Positions 49,137 to 58,414 are shown, counted from the first letter of the stretch. The stretch: DNA of 64,000 nucleotides from Apilactobacillus xinyiensis (GCF_019656235.1 NZ_BPLL01000002.1:1-64000), one strand, 5' to 3'. The notes: generated by a model from the sequence alone, not told the origin. Program-made: numbers and translations.

Positions 49137-50841
49137 TATTTACCTTGTTGATATTAACGTGTTTCTTTCTTCGATGTTGATTAACTTCCATTATAACTGG
49201 CAAAATAACTGGTCTTCTATGTGTTTTATCAAATAGAAAATGACTTATTTTTTCCCTAACATCTTGTTTAAGATGTCCCCAATCAAATTCCTTGTTATCA
49301 AGATTTAATTGGATAGCATTAGAAACTATTTCTGATGCTTTATTCATTAATTCTTTATTACTTTTTACGTAAACAAAACCTCTAGAAGTAATTTTAGGTT
49401 TAGCAATAATTGTTTTCTTTCTTCGATTAATAGTTACAACAACAATGAAAATACCATCATCTGACAATAATTTTCGATCACGTAAAACAATATTACCAAT
49501 ATCACCAACACCAATACCATCAATCATGGTATTTCCAGCGTCCACAGACTCGCCTAAGTGCATGTCTTCACCATCATATGATAATACGTCACCTTTATTA
49601 AGCATAAAAATATTTTCTGCAGGAATGCCAACTTCTTGAGCTAATTTAGCGTGAGCATCCAACATTCTATATTCACCTTGAACTGGAATTAGGTAACTAG
49701 GTTTTAGTAAATTGAGCATTAATTGCAAATCATCTACACTAGCATCCGAACTAGCATTTAAATCATCTGATATCATTTTAACTTCAGCATCAGCACGATA
49801 AACCATGTCTCTAGTTTTAGCAATCGTAGTTTCCATAGCATGGGAAGGTGTAGTAGCTATCAAGACTAAATCACCTTTTTCAATATTAATGTACTTAGCT
49901 TGATGGTTAGCCATTCTTTGAATAGTCTTAACTGGTTCACCCATTTTGTCGGTTTCTAGTATAACTAATTTATCAGAATCAATTTGCTTAAGTTCCTTAG
50001 GAGAAACAAAAATATCATCGATAGGTAAAATTAATTTTTTAGACTTAATAGCTAAATCTAAAATTTTTGATAATTCTTTCCCATCCAAAAAGATTTTTCT
50101 ACCAACTTTATATGCAGCATTTACAACTTGTTGAATTCTTAGGATGTTTGCTGAATTAGAAGCAATAATTATTCTAGAATCGTGATATTGAAATAAATCG
50201 TAAATATATCTTTCAATCTTAAGTTCACTAACTGTAGGATACGGATCATCAGCATTTCCTGAATCGCTAAGCAACGCTAAAACTCCTTTGTTACCAACTT
50301 CAGTTAATGCAGAATAGTTTGTTGCGTACTCTTCTTTGACTGTTTGATCAAATTTAAAGTCACCAGTGTAAACAATTTCACCCTGCTTAGTTGATAATAC
50401 AATTCCCATAGAATCAGGAACTGAATGAGTGGTTTTAAAGAAAGTAACTGTTACGTCATCAAAAATAATTTCACTTTTTTCGTTAATAACGTTAAAATTA
50501 TCAAACTTTTTAGCATTGTTGCTTTGTTTAACAAAAAATTTAGCAAGTTCAATCGTAAACTTAGAGCCAAAAACTGGAACGTCAAATTCATTTAAGAAAT
50601 ATGGAAGAGCCCCTATTGCATCCGCATGTCCATGAGACAAAAATACACCAACAATTTTTTCTTTATTTTGTCTCAAATAACTAAAATCAGGAATAACAAC
50701 GTCAATTCCTAACATTTCATTTTCAGGATATTTTAAACCACAATCCAAAACATATATACCATCATTTATTTCAACAGCATAAAGATTTTTACCATTTTCT
50801 CTAACTCCACCTAGTGGAATAATTTTAATATTATTTTTCAT
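49123..50841 (-). CDS. rnjB: Ribonuclease J2
   Basis: Beta-CASP metallo-beta-lactamase RNase, partner of RNase J1. 572 residues. The metal motif reads SHGHADAIG (about 69-77) in place of the HxHxDH of J1, as is typical of J2, whose own activity is low. The beta-CASP and C-terminal domains are complete, ending in a basic tail. ATG follows GAGGTG. J1 begins at 63845 in this window, so the J1/J2 pair is available. Confidence 0.94.
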   Translation of the reverse strand: MKNNIKIIPLGGVRENGKNLYAVEINDGIYVLDCGLKYPENEMLGIDVVIPDFSYLRQNKEKIVGVFLSHGHADAIGALPYFLNEFDVPVFGSKFTIELAKFFVKQSNNAKKFDNFNVINEKSEIIFDDVTVTFFKTTHSVPDSMGIVLSTKQGEIVYTGDFKFDQTVKEEYATNYSALTEVGNKGVLALLSDSGNADDPYPTVSELKIERYIYDLFQYHDSRIIIASNSANILRIQQVVNAAYKVGRKIFLDGKELSKILDLAIKSKKLILPIDDIFVSPKELKQIDSDKLVILETDKMGEPVKTIQRMANHQAKYINIEKGDLVLIATTPSHAMETTIAKTRDMVYRADAEVKMISDDLNASSDASVDDLQLMLNLLKPSYLIPVQGEYRMLDAHAKLAQEVGIPAENIFMLNKGDVLSYDGEDMHLGESVDAGNTMIDGIGVGDIGNIVLRDRKLLSDDGIFIVVVTINRRKKTIIAKPKITSRGFVYVKSNKELMNKASEIVSNAIQLNLDNKEFDWGHLKQDVREKISHFLFDKTHRRPVILPVIMEVNQHRRKKHVNINKVNNEKK

Positions 50842-50966
50842 GATTCACCTCAAAATTATTAATAAGTTTTTTTGCTTTTATTTACCTATGTAAATTTAAA
50901 CGCGCACAATTACAACTGGTTATAGTGTATCATATTTTATTAATTTTAAGTATGTATATAGTAATG

Positions 50967-51003
50967 AAAAAAGAGACAGGAACAAAATGTCCTGTCTCTT
51001 TTT
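50967..51003 (-). terminator. Terminator after rpsO
   Basis: Long stem AAAAAGAGACAGGA with TCCTGTCTCTTTTT and a T run on the minus strand, starting just beyond the rpsO stop codon. Confidence 0.92.
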
Positions 51004-51010
51004 AATTTTA

Positions 51011-51280
51011 TTAACGACGTAAACCTAAACTCTTGATTAAGTCTCTGTAACGAGTAATATCGTTCTTACGTAGGTAAGCTAGTAAGTTACGACGATGTCC
51101 AATTTTCTTCATCAAACCTCTTTGTGAATGAAAATCTTTTTTGTGCATCTTCATGTGACCATTAATCTTGTTAATGTCAGCAGTCAAAACAGCAACTTGT
51201 ACTTCAACAGATCCAGTGTCACCTTCGTGACGAGCATATTTGTTGATAATTTCGTTTTTTTCAGTTTGTGTAAGAGCCAT
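51011..51280 (-). CDS. rpsO: 30S ribosomal protein S15
   Basis: Binds 16S rRNA at the three-way junction and nucleates the platform. 89 residues with the hallmark [13 protein letters not shown] and [19 protein letters not shown] segments. The ATG at 51278-51280 follows GGAAGGTGGG; the longer frame to 51298 covers that ribosome site. Single-gene unit with promoter, structured leader and terminator. Confidence 0.98.
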   Translation of the reverse strand: MALTQTEKNEIINKYARHEGDTGSVEVQVAVLTADINKINGHMKMHKKDFHSQRGLMKKIGHRRNLLAYLRKNDITRYRDLIKSLGLRR

Positions 51281-51377
51281 TATATTCCCACCTTCCAAAT
51301 TTTAATCGCCTATAACTGAGTAAAAGGCCAGTGAGATAGCCAAGAAACTAAGTTATAGGTTTATATAAACTCTACTT
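51281..51377 (-). promoter_or_regulatory. Structured rpsO leader, candidate S15 autoregulatory RNA
   Basis: The leader contains a perfect 9-bp outer stem (CCTATAACT with AGTTATAGG, 51351-51359 and 51309-51317) enclosing a second hairpin GGCTA/TGGCC that includes G-U and G-C pairs, features S15 recognises in 16S rRNA. S15 autoregulates through leader RNAs in several phyla. Assignment here is by structure and position only. Confidence 0.55.
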
Positions 51378-51382
51378 AAGGT

Positions 51383-51411
51383 ATGATAATATTAATATTA
51401 AAAAATATCAA
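51383..51411 (-). promoter_or_regulatory. rpsO promoter
   Basis: Minus-strand TTGATA (51406-51411), 17-bp spacer and TATCAT (51383-51388), both one base from consensus. Divergent from the rpsT promoter 37 bp away. Confidence 0.82.
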
Positions 51412-51447
51412 GTTATTTTTTTAATAATCATAGCGAATAATATGGTA

Positions 51448-51476
51448 TTGCAATTATAATAATGATTTTGTATAAT
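51448..51476 (+). promoter_or_regulatory. rpsT promoter
   Basis: Plus-strand TTGCAA (51448-51453), 17-bp spacer and a perfect TATAAT (51471-51476), about 58 nt upstream of the rpsT ATG. Confidence 0.82.
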
Positions 51477-51534
51477 GAAGAGCGTTGAAGAAATGAACCT
51501 TAATCCAAACTAGGAAATTTTGGAGGTGAAATTA

Positions 51535-51786
51535 ATGCCTGTTATTAAATCAGCTATTGAACGTGTAAAAACAAACGAAAAAGCTAACAAACGTAACGCT
51601 TCTCAATTAAGTGTTATGAGAACTGCTGTTAAAAAATTTGAATCAGCTAACGCTAAAGGTGCTGAAAACGTTGAAGAATTATTCAACAACGCTATCAGTG
51701 CTTTAGACCGTGCTAAGTCAAAAGGTTTAATCAAAGCTAACAAAGCTGCCCGTGATAAATCACGTTTAGCAAACTTAAAAAAATAG
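51535..51786 (+). CDS. rpsT: 30S ribosomal protein S20
   Basis: Binds 16S rRNA early in 30S assembly. 83 residues, all-helical and Lys/Ala/Asn-rich, with the [20 protein letters not shown] start typical of S20. The ATG at 51535 follows GGAGGTG; the in-frame TTG at 51520 overlaps that region and is not used. Convergent with holA, sharing a terminator. Confidence 0.97.
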   Translation: MPVIKSAIERVKTNEKANKRNASQLSVMRTAVKKFESANAKGAENVEELFNNAISALDRAKSKGLIKANKAARDKSRLANLKK

Positions 51787-51792
51787 TTAAAT

Positions 51793-51822
51793 AAAAAGGA
51801 TGTGCAAATGCACATCCTTTTT
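51793..51822. terminator. Bidirectional terminator between rpsT and holA
   Basis: Perfect stem AAAAAGGATGTGCA with TGCACATCCTTTTT and T runs on both strands, placed between convergent stop codons. Confidence 0.93.
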
Positions 51823-52837
51823 ATTTAACTATTTTTAGTATAAACATTTCAAATAGTAGTTCTGGATCTTTATTACTTGATTTCATTTCACTTTCTAAGT
51901 TAAATAATTCAATATAAGTATTCTGAAGCTTATCAAAGTTAATGTTTTTAGACTCTCGTAAACTTAATTTAACTCTATATGGATGAACTTTTAGTTTTTT
52001 AGCAATATTTCCCTGAGAATGACCTAATTTAGATAAAATAATTGTCTGAATTAAAAGCCTTATATGTCCCATTAAAATAGCATTAATTTGAAGTGGTTGA
52101 TATCCCCCCATAATAAGGTTGCGATACAAATTTATAGAATCTTCCACCCTATTATTCATAACATATTCTATTAAATCAAAAACATTCTGATTTAAAGAAG
52201 GTGTAATAATGTCTTTTATACTATCAATCGTAATAGTTTTATAGTCATTACAATATAGAATTAATTTAGGAAGTTCATTCATAATAAACGATAAATCACC
52301 GTCACATCTAGAAATCAAATAATCAATACTTGAATTATCAGCTTTATACCCCTTTTTATGAATAATATCTAGGATATATTGTTTAATTTGATTTTCGGAT
52401 AAATTGGTTATATCAAAAAATACAGAGTTATTTTTTAATATCTTAGTTATCTTCTTACGGTTATCCAATTTATCATATGGAGCAAAAAAGACTATTGTAG
52501 AAGTTGTTTCAGGATTTAATAAATAATTTGCTAAATCATCTAATATTTTACTAGCTTTTGGAACGTTACTATTTCCAGTTAAAAAAATCGGATTATTAAC
52601 AAAAATTAATCTTCGTTCACCAAAAAAAGGCGAAGACATCGCATCATTCAAAACTTCATCAATAGATGTATCTTCCATATCATATGAAGCAAAGTTCATT
52701 GACATTTCTTCTTCGGGTACAAGTTTTTTGAATGTCTTTTTTATTTGATTAATTAAATAAGTTTGATTACCTAAAACTACATAAACCGGTGCTATCTTGC
52801 CATATTTTAAATTTAATGATAATTCATTTAAATTAAT
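51821..52837 (-). CDS. holA: DNA polymerase III subunit delta, apparently with an ATT start
   Basis: Clamp-loader subunit that opens the beta clamp. 338 residues from the proposed start, the normal length, with PVYVVLGNQTYLI near 15-27 and RRLIFVNNP near 75-83. No ATG, GTG or TTG fits: GTG and ATG options further up overlap or lie too near the ribosome site. GGAGGTG (52844-52850) lies 6 nt before ATT (52835-52837), which overlaps the comEC stop as ATTAA. AUU initiation is the best reading. Confidence 0.9.
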   Translation of the reverse strand: MNLNELSLNLKYGKIAPVYVVLGNQTYLINQIKKTFKKLVPEEEMSMNFASYDMEDTSIDEVLNDAMSSPFFGERRLIFVNNPIFLTGNSNVPKASKILDDLANYLLNPETTSTIVFFAPYDKLDNRKKITKILKNNSVFFDITNLSENQIKQYILDIIHKKGYKADNSSIDYLISRCDGDLSFIMNELPKLILYCNDYKTITIDSIKDIITPSLNQNVFDLIEYVMNNRVEDSINLYRNLIMGGYQPLQINAILMGHIRLLIQTIILSKLGHSQGNIAKKLKVHPYRVKLSLRESKNINFDKLQNTYIELFNLESEMKSSNKDPELLFEMFILKIVK

Positions 52838-55049
52838 GAAAGCCACCTCCCTTGTTATGACTAATCCATTTGTCATTTCCAAAAATACTATAACAGTAAG
52901 ATATCATACCATAATCTTGCGTACTTAAATACGTAATTTGATGATCATCTAGTCTTTTAATAGTTTCATCATTTGGATGATTATACATATTATGTTTGCC
53001 AGCAGAAATAATTCCAAGTTTTGGTTTTATAACACTTAAAAATGAATTAGAAGACGAATTTTTGCTTCCATGATGCCCTAATTTTAAAACGTTGCTTTCT
53101 ATATTGGGATAACGATTAAGCAGATTGTTTTCTCCCTTGCTACTTAAATCTCCCATAAATAAAAAGCTTAACTTATTAAATTTACCCCAAAGAACCATTG
53201 AATCATCATTATTACCTATCCCCCTGTTAAAAGGATGATAAATAACAAATGGAAAATTTTTTATTTTATCGCCATTTTTAACAAATACTAATTTAGTGTG
53301 TCCAATATTAGGAATGATTTTATTCATAAAACGCTTATTTTCATTAATTCCCAAGGGTAAAATCAACTTATTCACTTTCATATTAGTTAAAAAAGCTGGT
53401 AAGTCACCACAATGATCATCATCTTGATGACTTATACATAAATTATCAATATGACTAACCCCAATGCTTTTCAGATAGTTAATTGATGTTTTTAAAGCAC
53501 TATAATTATGCGAACTAGTTTGATTCTTAAAAAAAGTTATTTTTCCACCAGTATCTATAACACTTACACTACGATTAAATGGTGTTCTAACTAAAAAACT
53601 ATCGCCTTGACCAACATCGAAAAAACTAACTTCTCCATTTAAAGGACAATGAATATTTATATATCCTAACAGGTAAACACCAAAAAGTTTAAATAACACA
53701 CGTACATTAGAATCAATAATTGTTTTTAGAGTAAAATACACCATAACTAAAATAAATATTATATTTGGTTTTCCAAAATGTATAACTCCCGGTACACTAG
53801 CTACATAATTAATTAAATTATCGAATATTTCTAGCGCAAAAGCACATATTTTACATAAAGGTAGACATATAAAAAATAATATATTGCCAATTAAAACAAT
53901 TGGCATGATAACCAATGAAAAAATTGGGATTACTAGAAAATTAGCTAATATAGTTAATAGATGCCATTCATATGTATGATATAAAACAAATGGAAGACTT
54001 ATAAAATTCATAAAAACAGTTAACTTAAAATTAGAAGCATCTTTTAAAAATACTAAACCCAACGAAAGAGCATAACTCAATTGACATCCAAATTGAAAGA
54101 GCATTTGTGGATTGTAAAATATATGGAGTATAAGCACTATACTGAAAAGATTCAATGCATCTAAATTCAAATGAAATAATTTTAAAATAATTGATAATTC
54201 AACCAATAAAATTGAGCGTAATAATCCAACTGAAGAACCAGCTAAGATAAAAAATAATGGAAGAACTATTATAATTAATTTATCTACTAACTGTTTATGA
54301 AAATCTATTACATATAAAGCTTTGCGAATAAACATTACTAAAAAATAAACATGTAGACCGGATATACTGAACAAATGTATTAAGCCTAAAGTTTTAATTC
54401 CAGTTAATTCTTCTGAAAAACTGTTATCCATTTCTCCAAAAATCAAGCTTTTGGTATAAACATCTAAAGGTTTGGGTAAATCATTAGCAAATTTTAAACA
54501 TATAAAGCGAAAATCATGTAGATAAGATAATATAGAAAAACTATCTTCTGAATTTAATTGATAAATTTTATTTATTTTTATACTACTTTGTATACCATTG
54601 AAGCTATTATATTTTTTTGTACTAAATTGGTTAAAATTAGTTGCATCTTCAATAGGACATATATCGGCATTAACTCTAATTAAGCTAGTTTTACAAATTT
54701 CAGGTAATTTATTTCCCTTAATTAAACACCTTTTATTATTATAAAAAGCTTTACCATAAAAATAATCGTTATTTGAATGCATTTCATCAGGATAAATTTT
54801 TAAAATCAAGCAAGCATTTTTAACTACCAAATTATGTGATGATACATTATAGCTATTTTTAACGAAAAAAATTCGTAAACATAAAATTATAATAACGAGT
54901 AAAGATATAAAAACTATATTCTTATTTTTTAAAAACCAAAATCTAAGTAATGTAATAAAAATAAAAAAGCACCCTAAATATGTGTAACCAAAGCAAAAAA
55001 CTGTAACTGAACAACATAGGGCTGCTACGAAAAAATATGGATAATTAAT
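52833..55049 (-). CDS. comEC: DNA uptake channel protein ComEC, start codon non-standard
   Basis: Membrane channel for transforming DNA. From the first ATG/GTG/TTG (TTG, 54830) it would be 665 residues and lack its first helices. The same frame stays open for 73 more codons up to the comEB stop and encodes two or three hydrophobic segments (YPYFFVAALCCSVTVF, then NIVFISLLVIIILCLRIFF), giving 738 residues, normal for ComEC. The competence domain and metallo-beta-lactamase domain (SHQDDDHCGD, LGHHGSK) are intact. The start may be ATT directly after the comEB TAA. Confidence 0.85.
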   Translation of the reverse strand: MNYPYFFVAALCCSVTVFCFGYTYLGCFFIFITLLRFWFLKNKNIVFISLLVIIILCLRIFFVKNSYNVSSHNLVVKNACLILKIYPDEMHSNNDYFYGKAFYNNKRCLIKGNKLPEICKTSLIRVNADICPIEDATNFNQFSTKKYNSFNGIQSSIKINKIYQLNSEDSFSILSYLHDFRFICLKFANDLPKPLDVYTKSLIFGEMDNSFSEELTGIKTLGLIHLFSISGLHVYFLVMFIRKALYVIDFHKQLVDKLIIIVLPLFFILAGSSVGLLRSILLVELSIILKLFHLNLDALNLFSIVLILHIFYNPQMLFQFGCQLSYALSLGLVFLKDASNFKLTVFMNFISLPFVLYHTYEWHLLTILANFLVIPIFSLVIMPIVLIGNILFFICLPLCKICAFALEIFDNLINYVASVPGVIHFGKPNIIFILVMVYFTLKTIIDSNVRVLFKLFGVYLLGYINIHCPLNGEVSFFDVGQGDSFLVRTPFNRSVSVIDTGGKITFFKNQTSSHNYSALKTSINYLKSIGVSHIDNLCISHQDDDHCGDLPAFLTNMKVNKLILPLGINENKRFMNKIIPNIGHTKLVFVKNGDKIKNFPFVIYHPFNRGIGNNDDSMVLWGKFNKLSFLFMGDLSSKGENNLLNRYPNIESNVLKLGHHGSKNSSSNSFLSVIKPKLGIISAGKHNMYNHPNDETIKRLDDHQITYLSTQDYGMISYCYSIFGNDKWISHNKGGGFH

Positions 55050-55529
55050 TTATTCAGGTAAATAAGAACTAAATTTAATTGAATTAATAAATTTAGGATC
55101 TAATTTAACTTGATTTAATGTTACTTTTTTTAGTTTTATTAATTTTTTGGCGTATTCATCATTATGGTAATTTCTTAAATAATTTATTTTAGTGATTCCA
55201 GATTGTAACAACATTTTTGTGCACTGCAAACAAGGAAAATCAGTTACATATATTTCAGCTCCATCCGTAGACTCTCCAAATTTAGCACATTGTGAAATAG
55301 CATTAACCTCTGCATGGATTGTTCTTAAGCAATGTCCGTCAACCATATAGCAGCCATCATCAATACAATGTAAATCTCCAGAAACTGATCCATTATATCC
55401 ACCAGCAATTATTCGACGATCTCTGACTAGAGTAGCTCCCACAGAAAGTCTATTGCATGTACTTCTAGTAGATAATAAAACTGCCTGCAACATAAAGTAT
55501 TGATCCCAAGGAATTCTCTTATCACTCAT
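55050..55529 (-). CDS. comEB: dCMP deaminase family protein ComEB
   Basis: Zinc deaminase related to deoxycytidylate deaminase, always near comEA/comEC but not required for transformation in Bacillus. 159 residues. The zinc motif HAEVNAI lies near 72-78 and PCLQCTKML near 98-106. ATG start. Its TAA is followed immediately, in the same frame, by the open comEC frame. Confidence 0.94.
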   Translation of the reverse strand: MSDKRIPWDQYFMLQAVLLSTRSTCNRLSVGATLVRDRRIIAGGYNGSVSGDLHCIDDGCYMVDGHCLRTIHAEVNAISQCAKFGESTDGAEIYVTDFPCLQCTKMLLQSGITKINYLRNYHNDEYAKKLIKLKKVTLNQVKLDPKFINSIKFSSYLPE

Positions 55530-55571
55530 AAAGCTAACCTCTCAACTTAATTATTTATATACTAAATAATA

Positions 55572-56255
55572 TCACGTAAACAAATATTCTTTAAGTCGTT
55601 CTACAGTCTTGTCACCAAATCCATCAACATTTTTTAAATCATCTAAACTATTAAATAGTCCATTTTTATTACGATAATCTATAATTTTTTCAGCTTTTTT
55701 CTGACCAATTCCACTAATAGACATAAGTTTATTAGCATCAGCTGTATTAATATTGATTCTTTCACTGGAATCATTAGATTTAGATTGATTACTGGTATCA
55801 ACATCGTTTAAAACATCATTTCCTTCTGAATTTTTCACGTTTTTGTTTTCAACTAAGATAACCATTTGGTCAGTTAGTTTTTGTGCTAAATTAACATTTT
55901 TATCGTTAGCTGCTTTAGTAAAACCACCTGCTAAAACAATTGCATCATTAACCCTTTTATCTATATCAATTTTATAAACACCTGGATTTTTCACTTCTCC
56001 TTTAATATCAATATATATAAAATTATTTTTTACAGTAGTGCTTGAAGAACTACTTTCAACGGATGCATTTATCGAAGAACTACTTTGAGTACTTACTGCA
56101 TAAGTTTCATCTGTGTTAATAATGTTTGAATCGTTATTTATTTTAGAAATGAAAAAAGCAAAAATAATTATAAGAAATGCCATAAATGACCAAAATACAT
56201 ATTTCCATTTAGTATGGAAAACTAAATTAATAAAATAATCAAACTTATTTACCAT
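55572..56255 (-). CDS. comEA: Competence DNA receptor ComEA
   Basis: Membrane-anchored DNA-binding protein that hands DNA to ComEC. 227 residues: one N-terminal transmembrane helix (about 18-36), a Ser-rich spacer, an SLBB domain (IDIKGEVKNPGVYKI at 77-91), a second Asn/Asp/Ser-rich linker, and a C-terminal helix-hairpin-helix domain (INTADANKLMSISGIGQKKA). ATG follows GGAGG. First of the comEA-comEB-comEC-holA unit. Confidence 0.95.
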   Translation of the reverse strand: MVNKFDYFINLVFHTKWKYVFWSFMAFLIIIFAFFISKINNDSNIINTDETYAVSTQSSSSINASVESSSSSTTVKNNFIYIDIKGEVKNPGVYKIDIDKRVNDAIVLAGGFTKAANDKNVNLAQKLTDQMVILVENKNVKNSEGNDVLNDVDTSNQSKSNDSSERININTADANKLMSISGIGQKKAEKIIDYRNKNGLFNSLDDLKNVDGFGDKTVERLKEYLFT

Positions 56256-56284
56256 TTCCTCCCTCCTCTGTTATGAAAAAGATA

Positions 56285-56316
56285 CGAAAAAAAGACATAA
56301 AAAAATTATGTCTTTT
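56285..56316 (-). terminator. Terminator after sepM
   Basis: Stem AAAAGACATAA with TTATGTCTTTT and a long T run on the minus strand, overlapping the sepM stop codon. It separates the ftsW-to-sepM unit from the competence operon. Confidence 0.85.
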
Positions 56317-57358
56317 ACTTAACACTATTTAATTTGCTTATTGCATCTTCAAATGAAGTTACTGGAATTACTTTCATTTTAGGTGCATATTTTTTAGCAG
56401 TACTTTTTGCTAATTGATAGTTAGTTTGATGATTAGGTTCAATTTTTAATACATCTTTAGTAGGTTTAACATATGGAGCTAAAAATATTTTAGCTCCATT
56501 ATTCTTAGCAGCTATAATTTTTTTATCAATACCACCAATTTCACCTACTGAACCATTTGGTGAAATAGTACCTGTACCAGCTATATTCATATTGTGACGA
56601 ATATTTTGATTAGTTAATTGACTATATATTTGCAGTGCAAACATAAGTCCACCCGATGGGCCACCTACATCTCCAGGATTTACTTTAACAGGAATTTTAG
56701 TTTTAACACTAAAATCATCGGTTAAAACAATCCCAATTCCAGAATGATTAGTTCCCGGTAATTTTATAGTAGGTGCAGTAGCCTGTTCTACTTTATTATC
56801 ATGCAAAAATTTAATTGTAATATTACTACCAATTTTCTTTGAAAAAATGTAGTTTCTATAACCTTCAGAATTATCAAATTTTTTATTATCAACAGAAATA
56901 ATCGTATCTCCAACATGTAAATTCTTACTAAAAGAAGAATCATGCATACCAAGCACATAGATACCATTATATTTAGAATCAACATATTTATTAGCTTTTT
57001 TATATGCATTAAAAATTGCACTATTTATTGAACTTAGCATATAAAAATTTTGCACTTTATTATATTCATCGTTAGTCTGACCATCTGTCAAATTATTAGT
57101 AGATTCAATTGAATAATACGGAATAAACTTATCATAGATGTAACTTACAGGAGTTAGTGGCTCAATTTCAACTGATGTAAGCATGAACTTACCATTATAC
57201 CTATCGGGATGTTTGTCAATTTGTACAATTTTAGATAAATTAGAAGCATCACCAGGTTTTTCAACGTAATAAGGTATAGGCATAAAAAATGAAATACCTA
57301 ATAAACATAATAAAAAAATAGATAAAATTAATTTATGTTTTTTAATCCAATTAATAAT
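56315..57358 (-). CDS. sepM: PDZ / Lon-like S16 membrane protease (SepM/YlbL), apparently with an ATT start
   Basis: Membrane-anchored serine protease; SepM in streptococci trims competence-stimulating peptide. The first ATG (57283) would remove the membrane helix. The frame runs upstream through a basic end and a clear helix (KKHKLILSIFLLCLLGISFF) to ATT codons at 57353-57358, with AGGTGA 6 nt before and overlapping the coaD stop as TAATT. Length is then 347 residues. A PDZ domain (about 145-215) and the S16 dyad (GGPSGGL and AAKNNGAKIF) follow. Confidence 0.88.
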   Translation of the reverse strand: MINWIKKHKLILSIFLLCLLGISFFMPIPYYVEKPGDASNLSKIVQIDKHPDRYNGKFMLTSVEIEPLTPVSYIYDKFIPYYSIESTNNLTDGQTNDEYNKVQNFYMLSSINSAIFNAYKKANKYVDSKYNGIYVLGMHDSSFSKNLHVGDTIISVDNKKFDNSEGYRNYIFSKKIGSNITIKFLHDNKVEQATAPTIKLPGTNHSGIGIVLTDDFSVKTKIPVKVNPGDVGGPSGGLMFALQIYSQLTNQNIRHNMNIAGTGTISPNGSVGEIGGIDKKIIAAKNNGAKIFLAPYVKPTKDVLKIEPNHQTNYQLAKSTAKKYAPKMKVIPVTSFEDAISKLNSVK

Positions 57359-57843
57359 TACAATTCACCTGCAAATCTCGCTTTTAAACTTTGTTCCACA
57401 TTTAATGGTACATATTTAGAAATGTCACCACCAAAATGACAAAGTTCTTTGACCATACTTGAAGAAATGTAGTTTTTAGCAGACCTAGACAAAAGATAAA
57501 TACTTTCTATGTTTGAGTTCAAATCATGATTAATACTATCCATAGGTTTTTCATAATCTAAGTCTTTAGAATCTCTAATTCCTCTTACAATTACTTTAGC
57601 ATTGATAGAACTAGCATACTTAATAAGTAAATCACTTGTAGAATCTACTTCTACATTTTTTATATTTTTAACACAATCCTTTATTAATTTCATTCTTTCA
57701 GAAATACTAAAAAGTGATTTCTTTGAAGCGTTAATTCCAATTACAACAATTAATTTGTCAAATACTCTACTAGCACGTTTTATAATATCTAAATGTCCAT
57801 TAGTCAATGGATCAAAGCTTCCTGGAAAAATAGCTGTAGTCAA
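57358..57843 (-). CDS. coaD: Phosphopantetheine adenylyltransferase
   Basis: Penultimate step of coenzyme A synthesis. 161 residues with GSFDPLTNGHLDII (8-21), RGIRDSKDLDYE near 90 and ISSSMVKEL near 134. The start is TTG after GGGGTG. It lies between rsmD and sepM as in other lactobacilli. Confidence 0.95.
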   Translation of the reverse strand: MTTAIFPGSFDPLTNGHLDIIKRASRVFDKLIVVIGINASKKSLFSISERMKLIKDCVKNIKNVEVDSTSDLLIKYASSINAKVIVRGIRDSKDLDYEKPMDSINHDLNSNIESIYLLSRSAKNYISSSMVKELCHFGGDISKYVPLNVEQSLKARFAGEL

Positions 57844-57847
57844 TTTA

Positions 57848-58402
57848 TCACCCCAAAAACTTATAAATAGTTACAACAGTTAACCCATAATTTTTCTGAT
57901 TAATTAATTTATAGCCGGATATATTATCTTCTAAATGAACGCTATTATCCGTTTCACAAATAAGTATTCCATTGGAATTCAGTAATGATAAATTCTTAAT
58001 AATATTTGCGTGATCTATCATTTTTTGATTTTTATATGGTGGATCCAAAAATATGATGTCAAATGTTCTACCTTCTTGGCTTAACTTATTTAAAGCTAAG
58101 TTAGCATCTGATTTTATAATTGAAAAATTGTCCTGTTTTTTAGTAACTGCGACGTTTTCTTTAATTGTTTTAATAGCAGCATACTGCTTATCAACTAAAG
58201 TAGCATGATGCATCCCTCTGGAAACGGCTTCTATCCCCACGTTACCAGAACCAGCAAATAAATCTAAAAAGCTGCCTGATTCAAAGTAAGGACCTATCAT
58301 ATTAAAAATAGATTCTTTAACTTTATCAGTAGTAGGCCTAGTTTTATCACCTGGAACTGGCTTTAAAAAACGACTTCTGAATTCACCAGATATAACTCTC
58401 AA
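57848..58402 (-). CDS. rsmD: 16S rRNA (guanine966-N2)-methyltransferase RsmD
   Basis: SAM-dependent rRNA methyltransferase. 184 residues with LDLFAGSGNVGIEAVSRG (about 45-62) for SAM binding and the catalytic FLDPPYK near 119-125. The start is TTG 8 nt after AAGGAG. It is 4 nt from coaD. Confidence 0.95.
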   Translation of the reverse strand: MRVISGEFRSRFLKPVPGDKTRPTTDKVKESIFNMIGPYFESGSFLDLFAGSGNVGIEAVSRGMHHATLVDKQYAAIKTIKENVAVTKKQDNFSIIKSDANLALNKLSQEGRTFDIIFLDPPYKNQKMIDHANIIKNLSLLNSNGILICETDNSVHLEDNISGYKLINQKNYGLTVVTIYKFLG

Positions 58403-58414
58403 TATTATTGCTCC

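Noticed and set aside
49123-50841. RNase J2 as a damaged enzyme because of SHGHADAIG
   Set aside because: This variation is normal for J2 proteins, unlike the RNase Y changes.
54831-55049. comEC as a pseudogene with a decayed 5' end
   Set aside because: The upstream 73 codons have no stop and encode plausible membrane helices, and the rest of the gene is intact.
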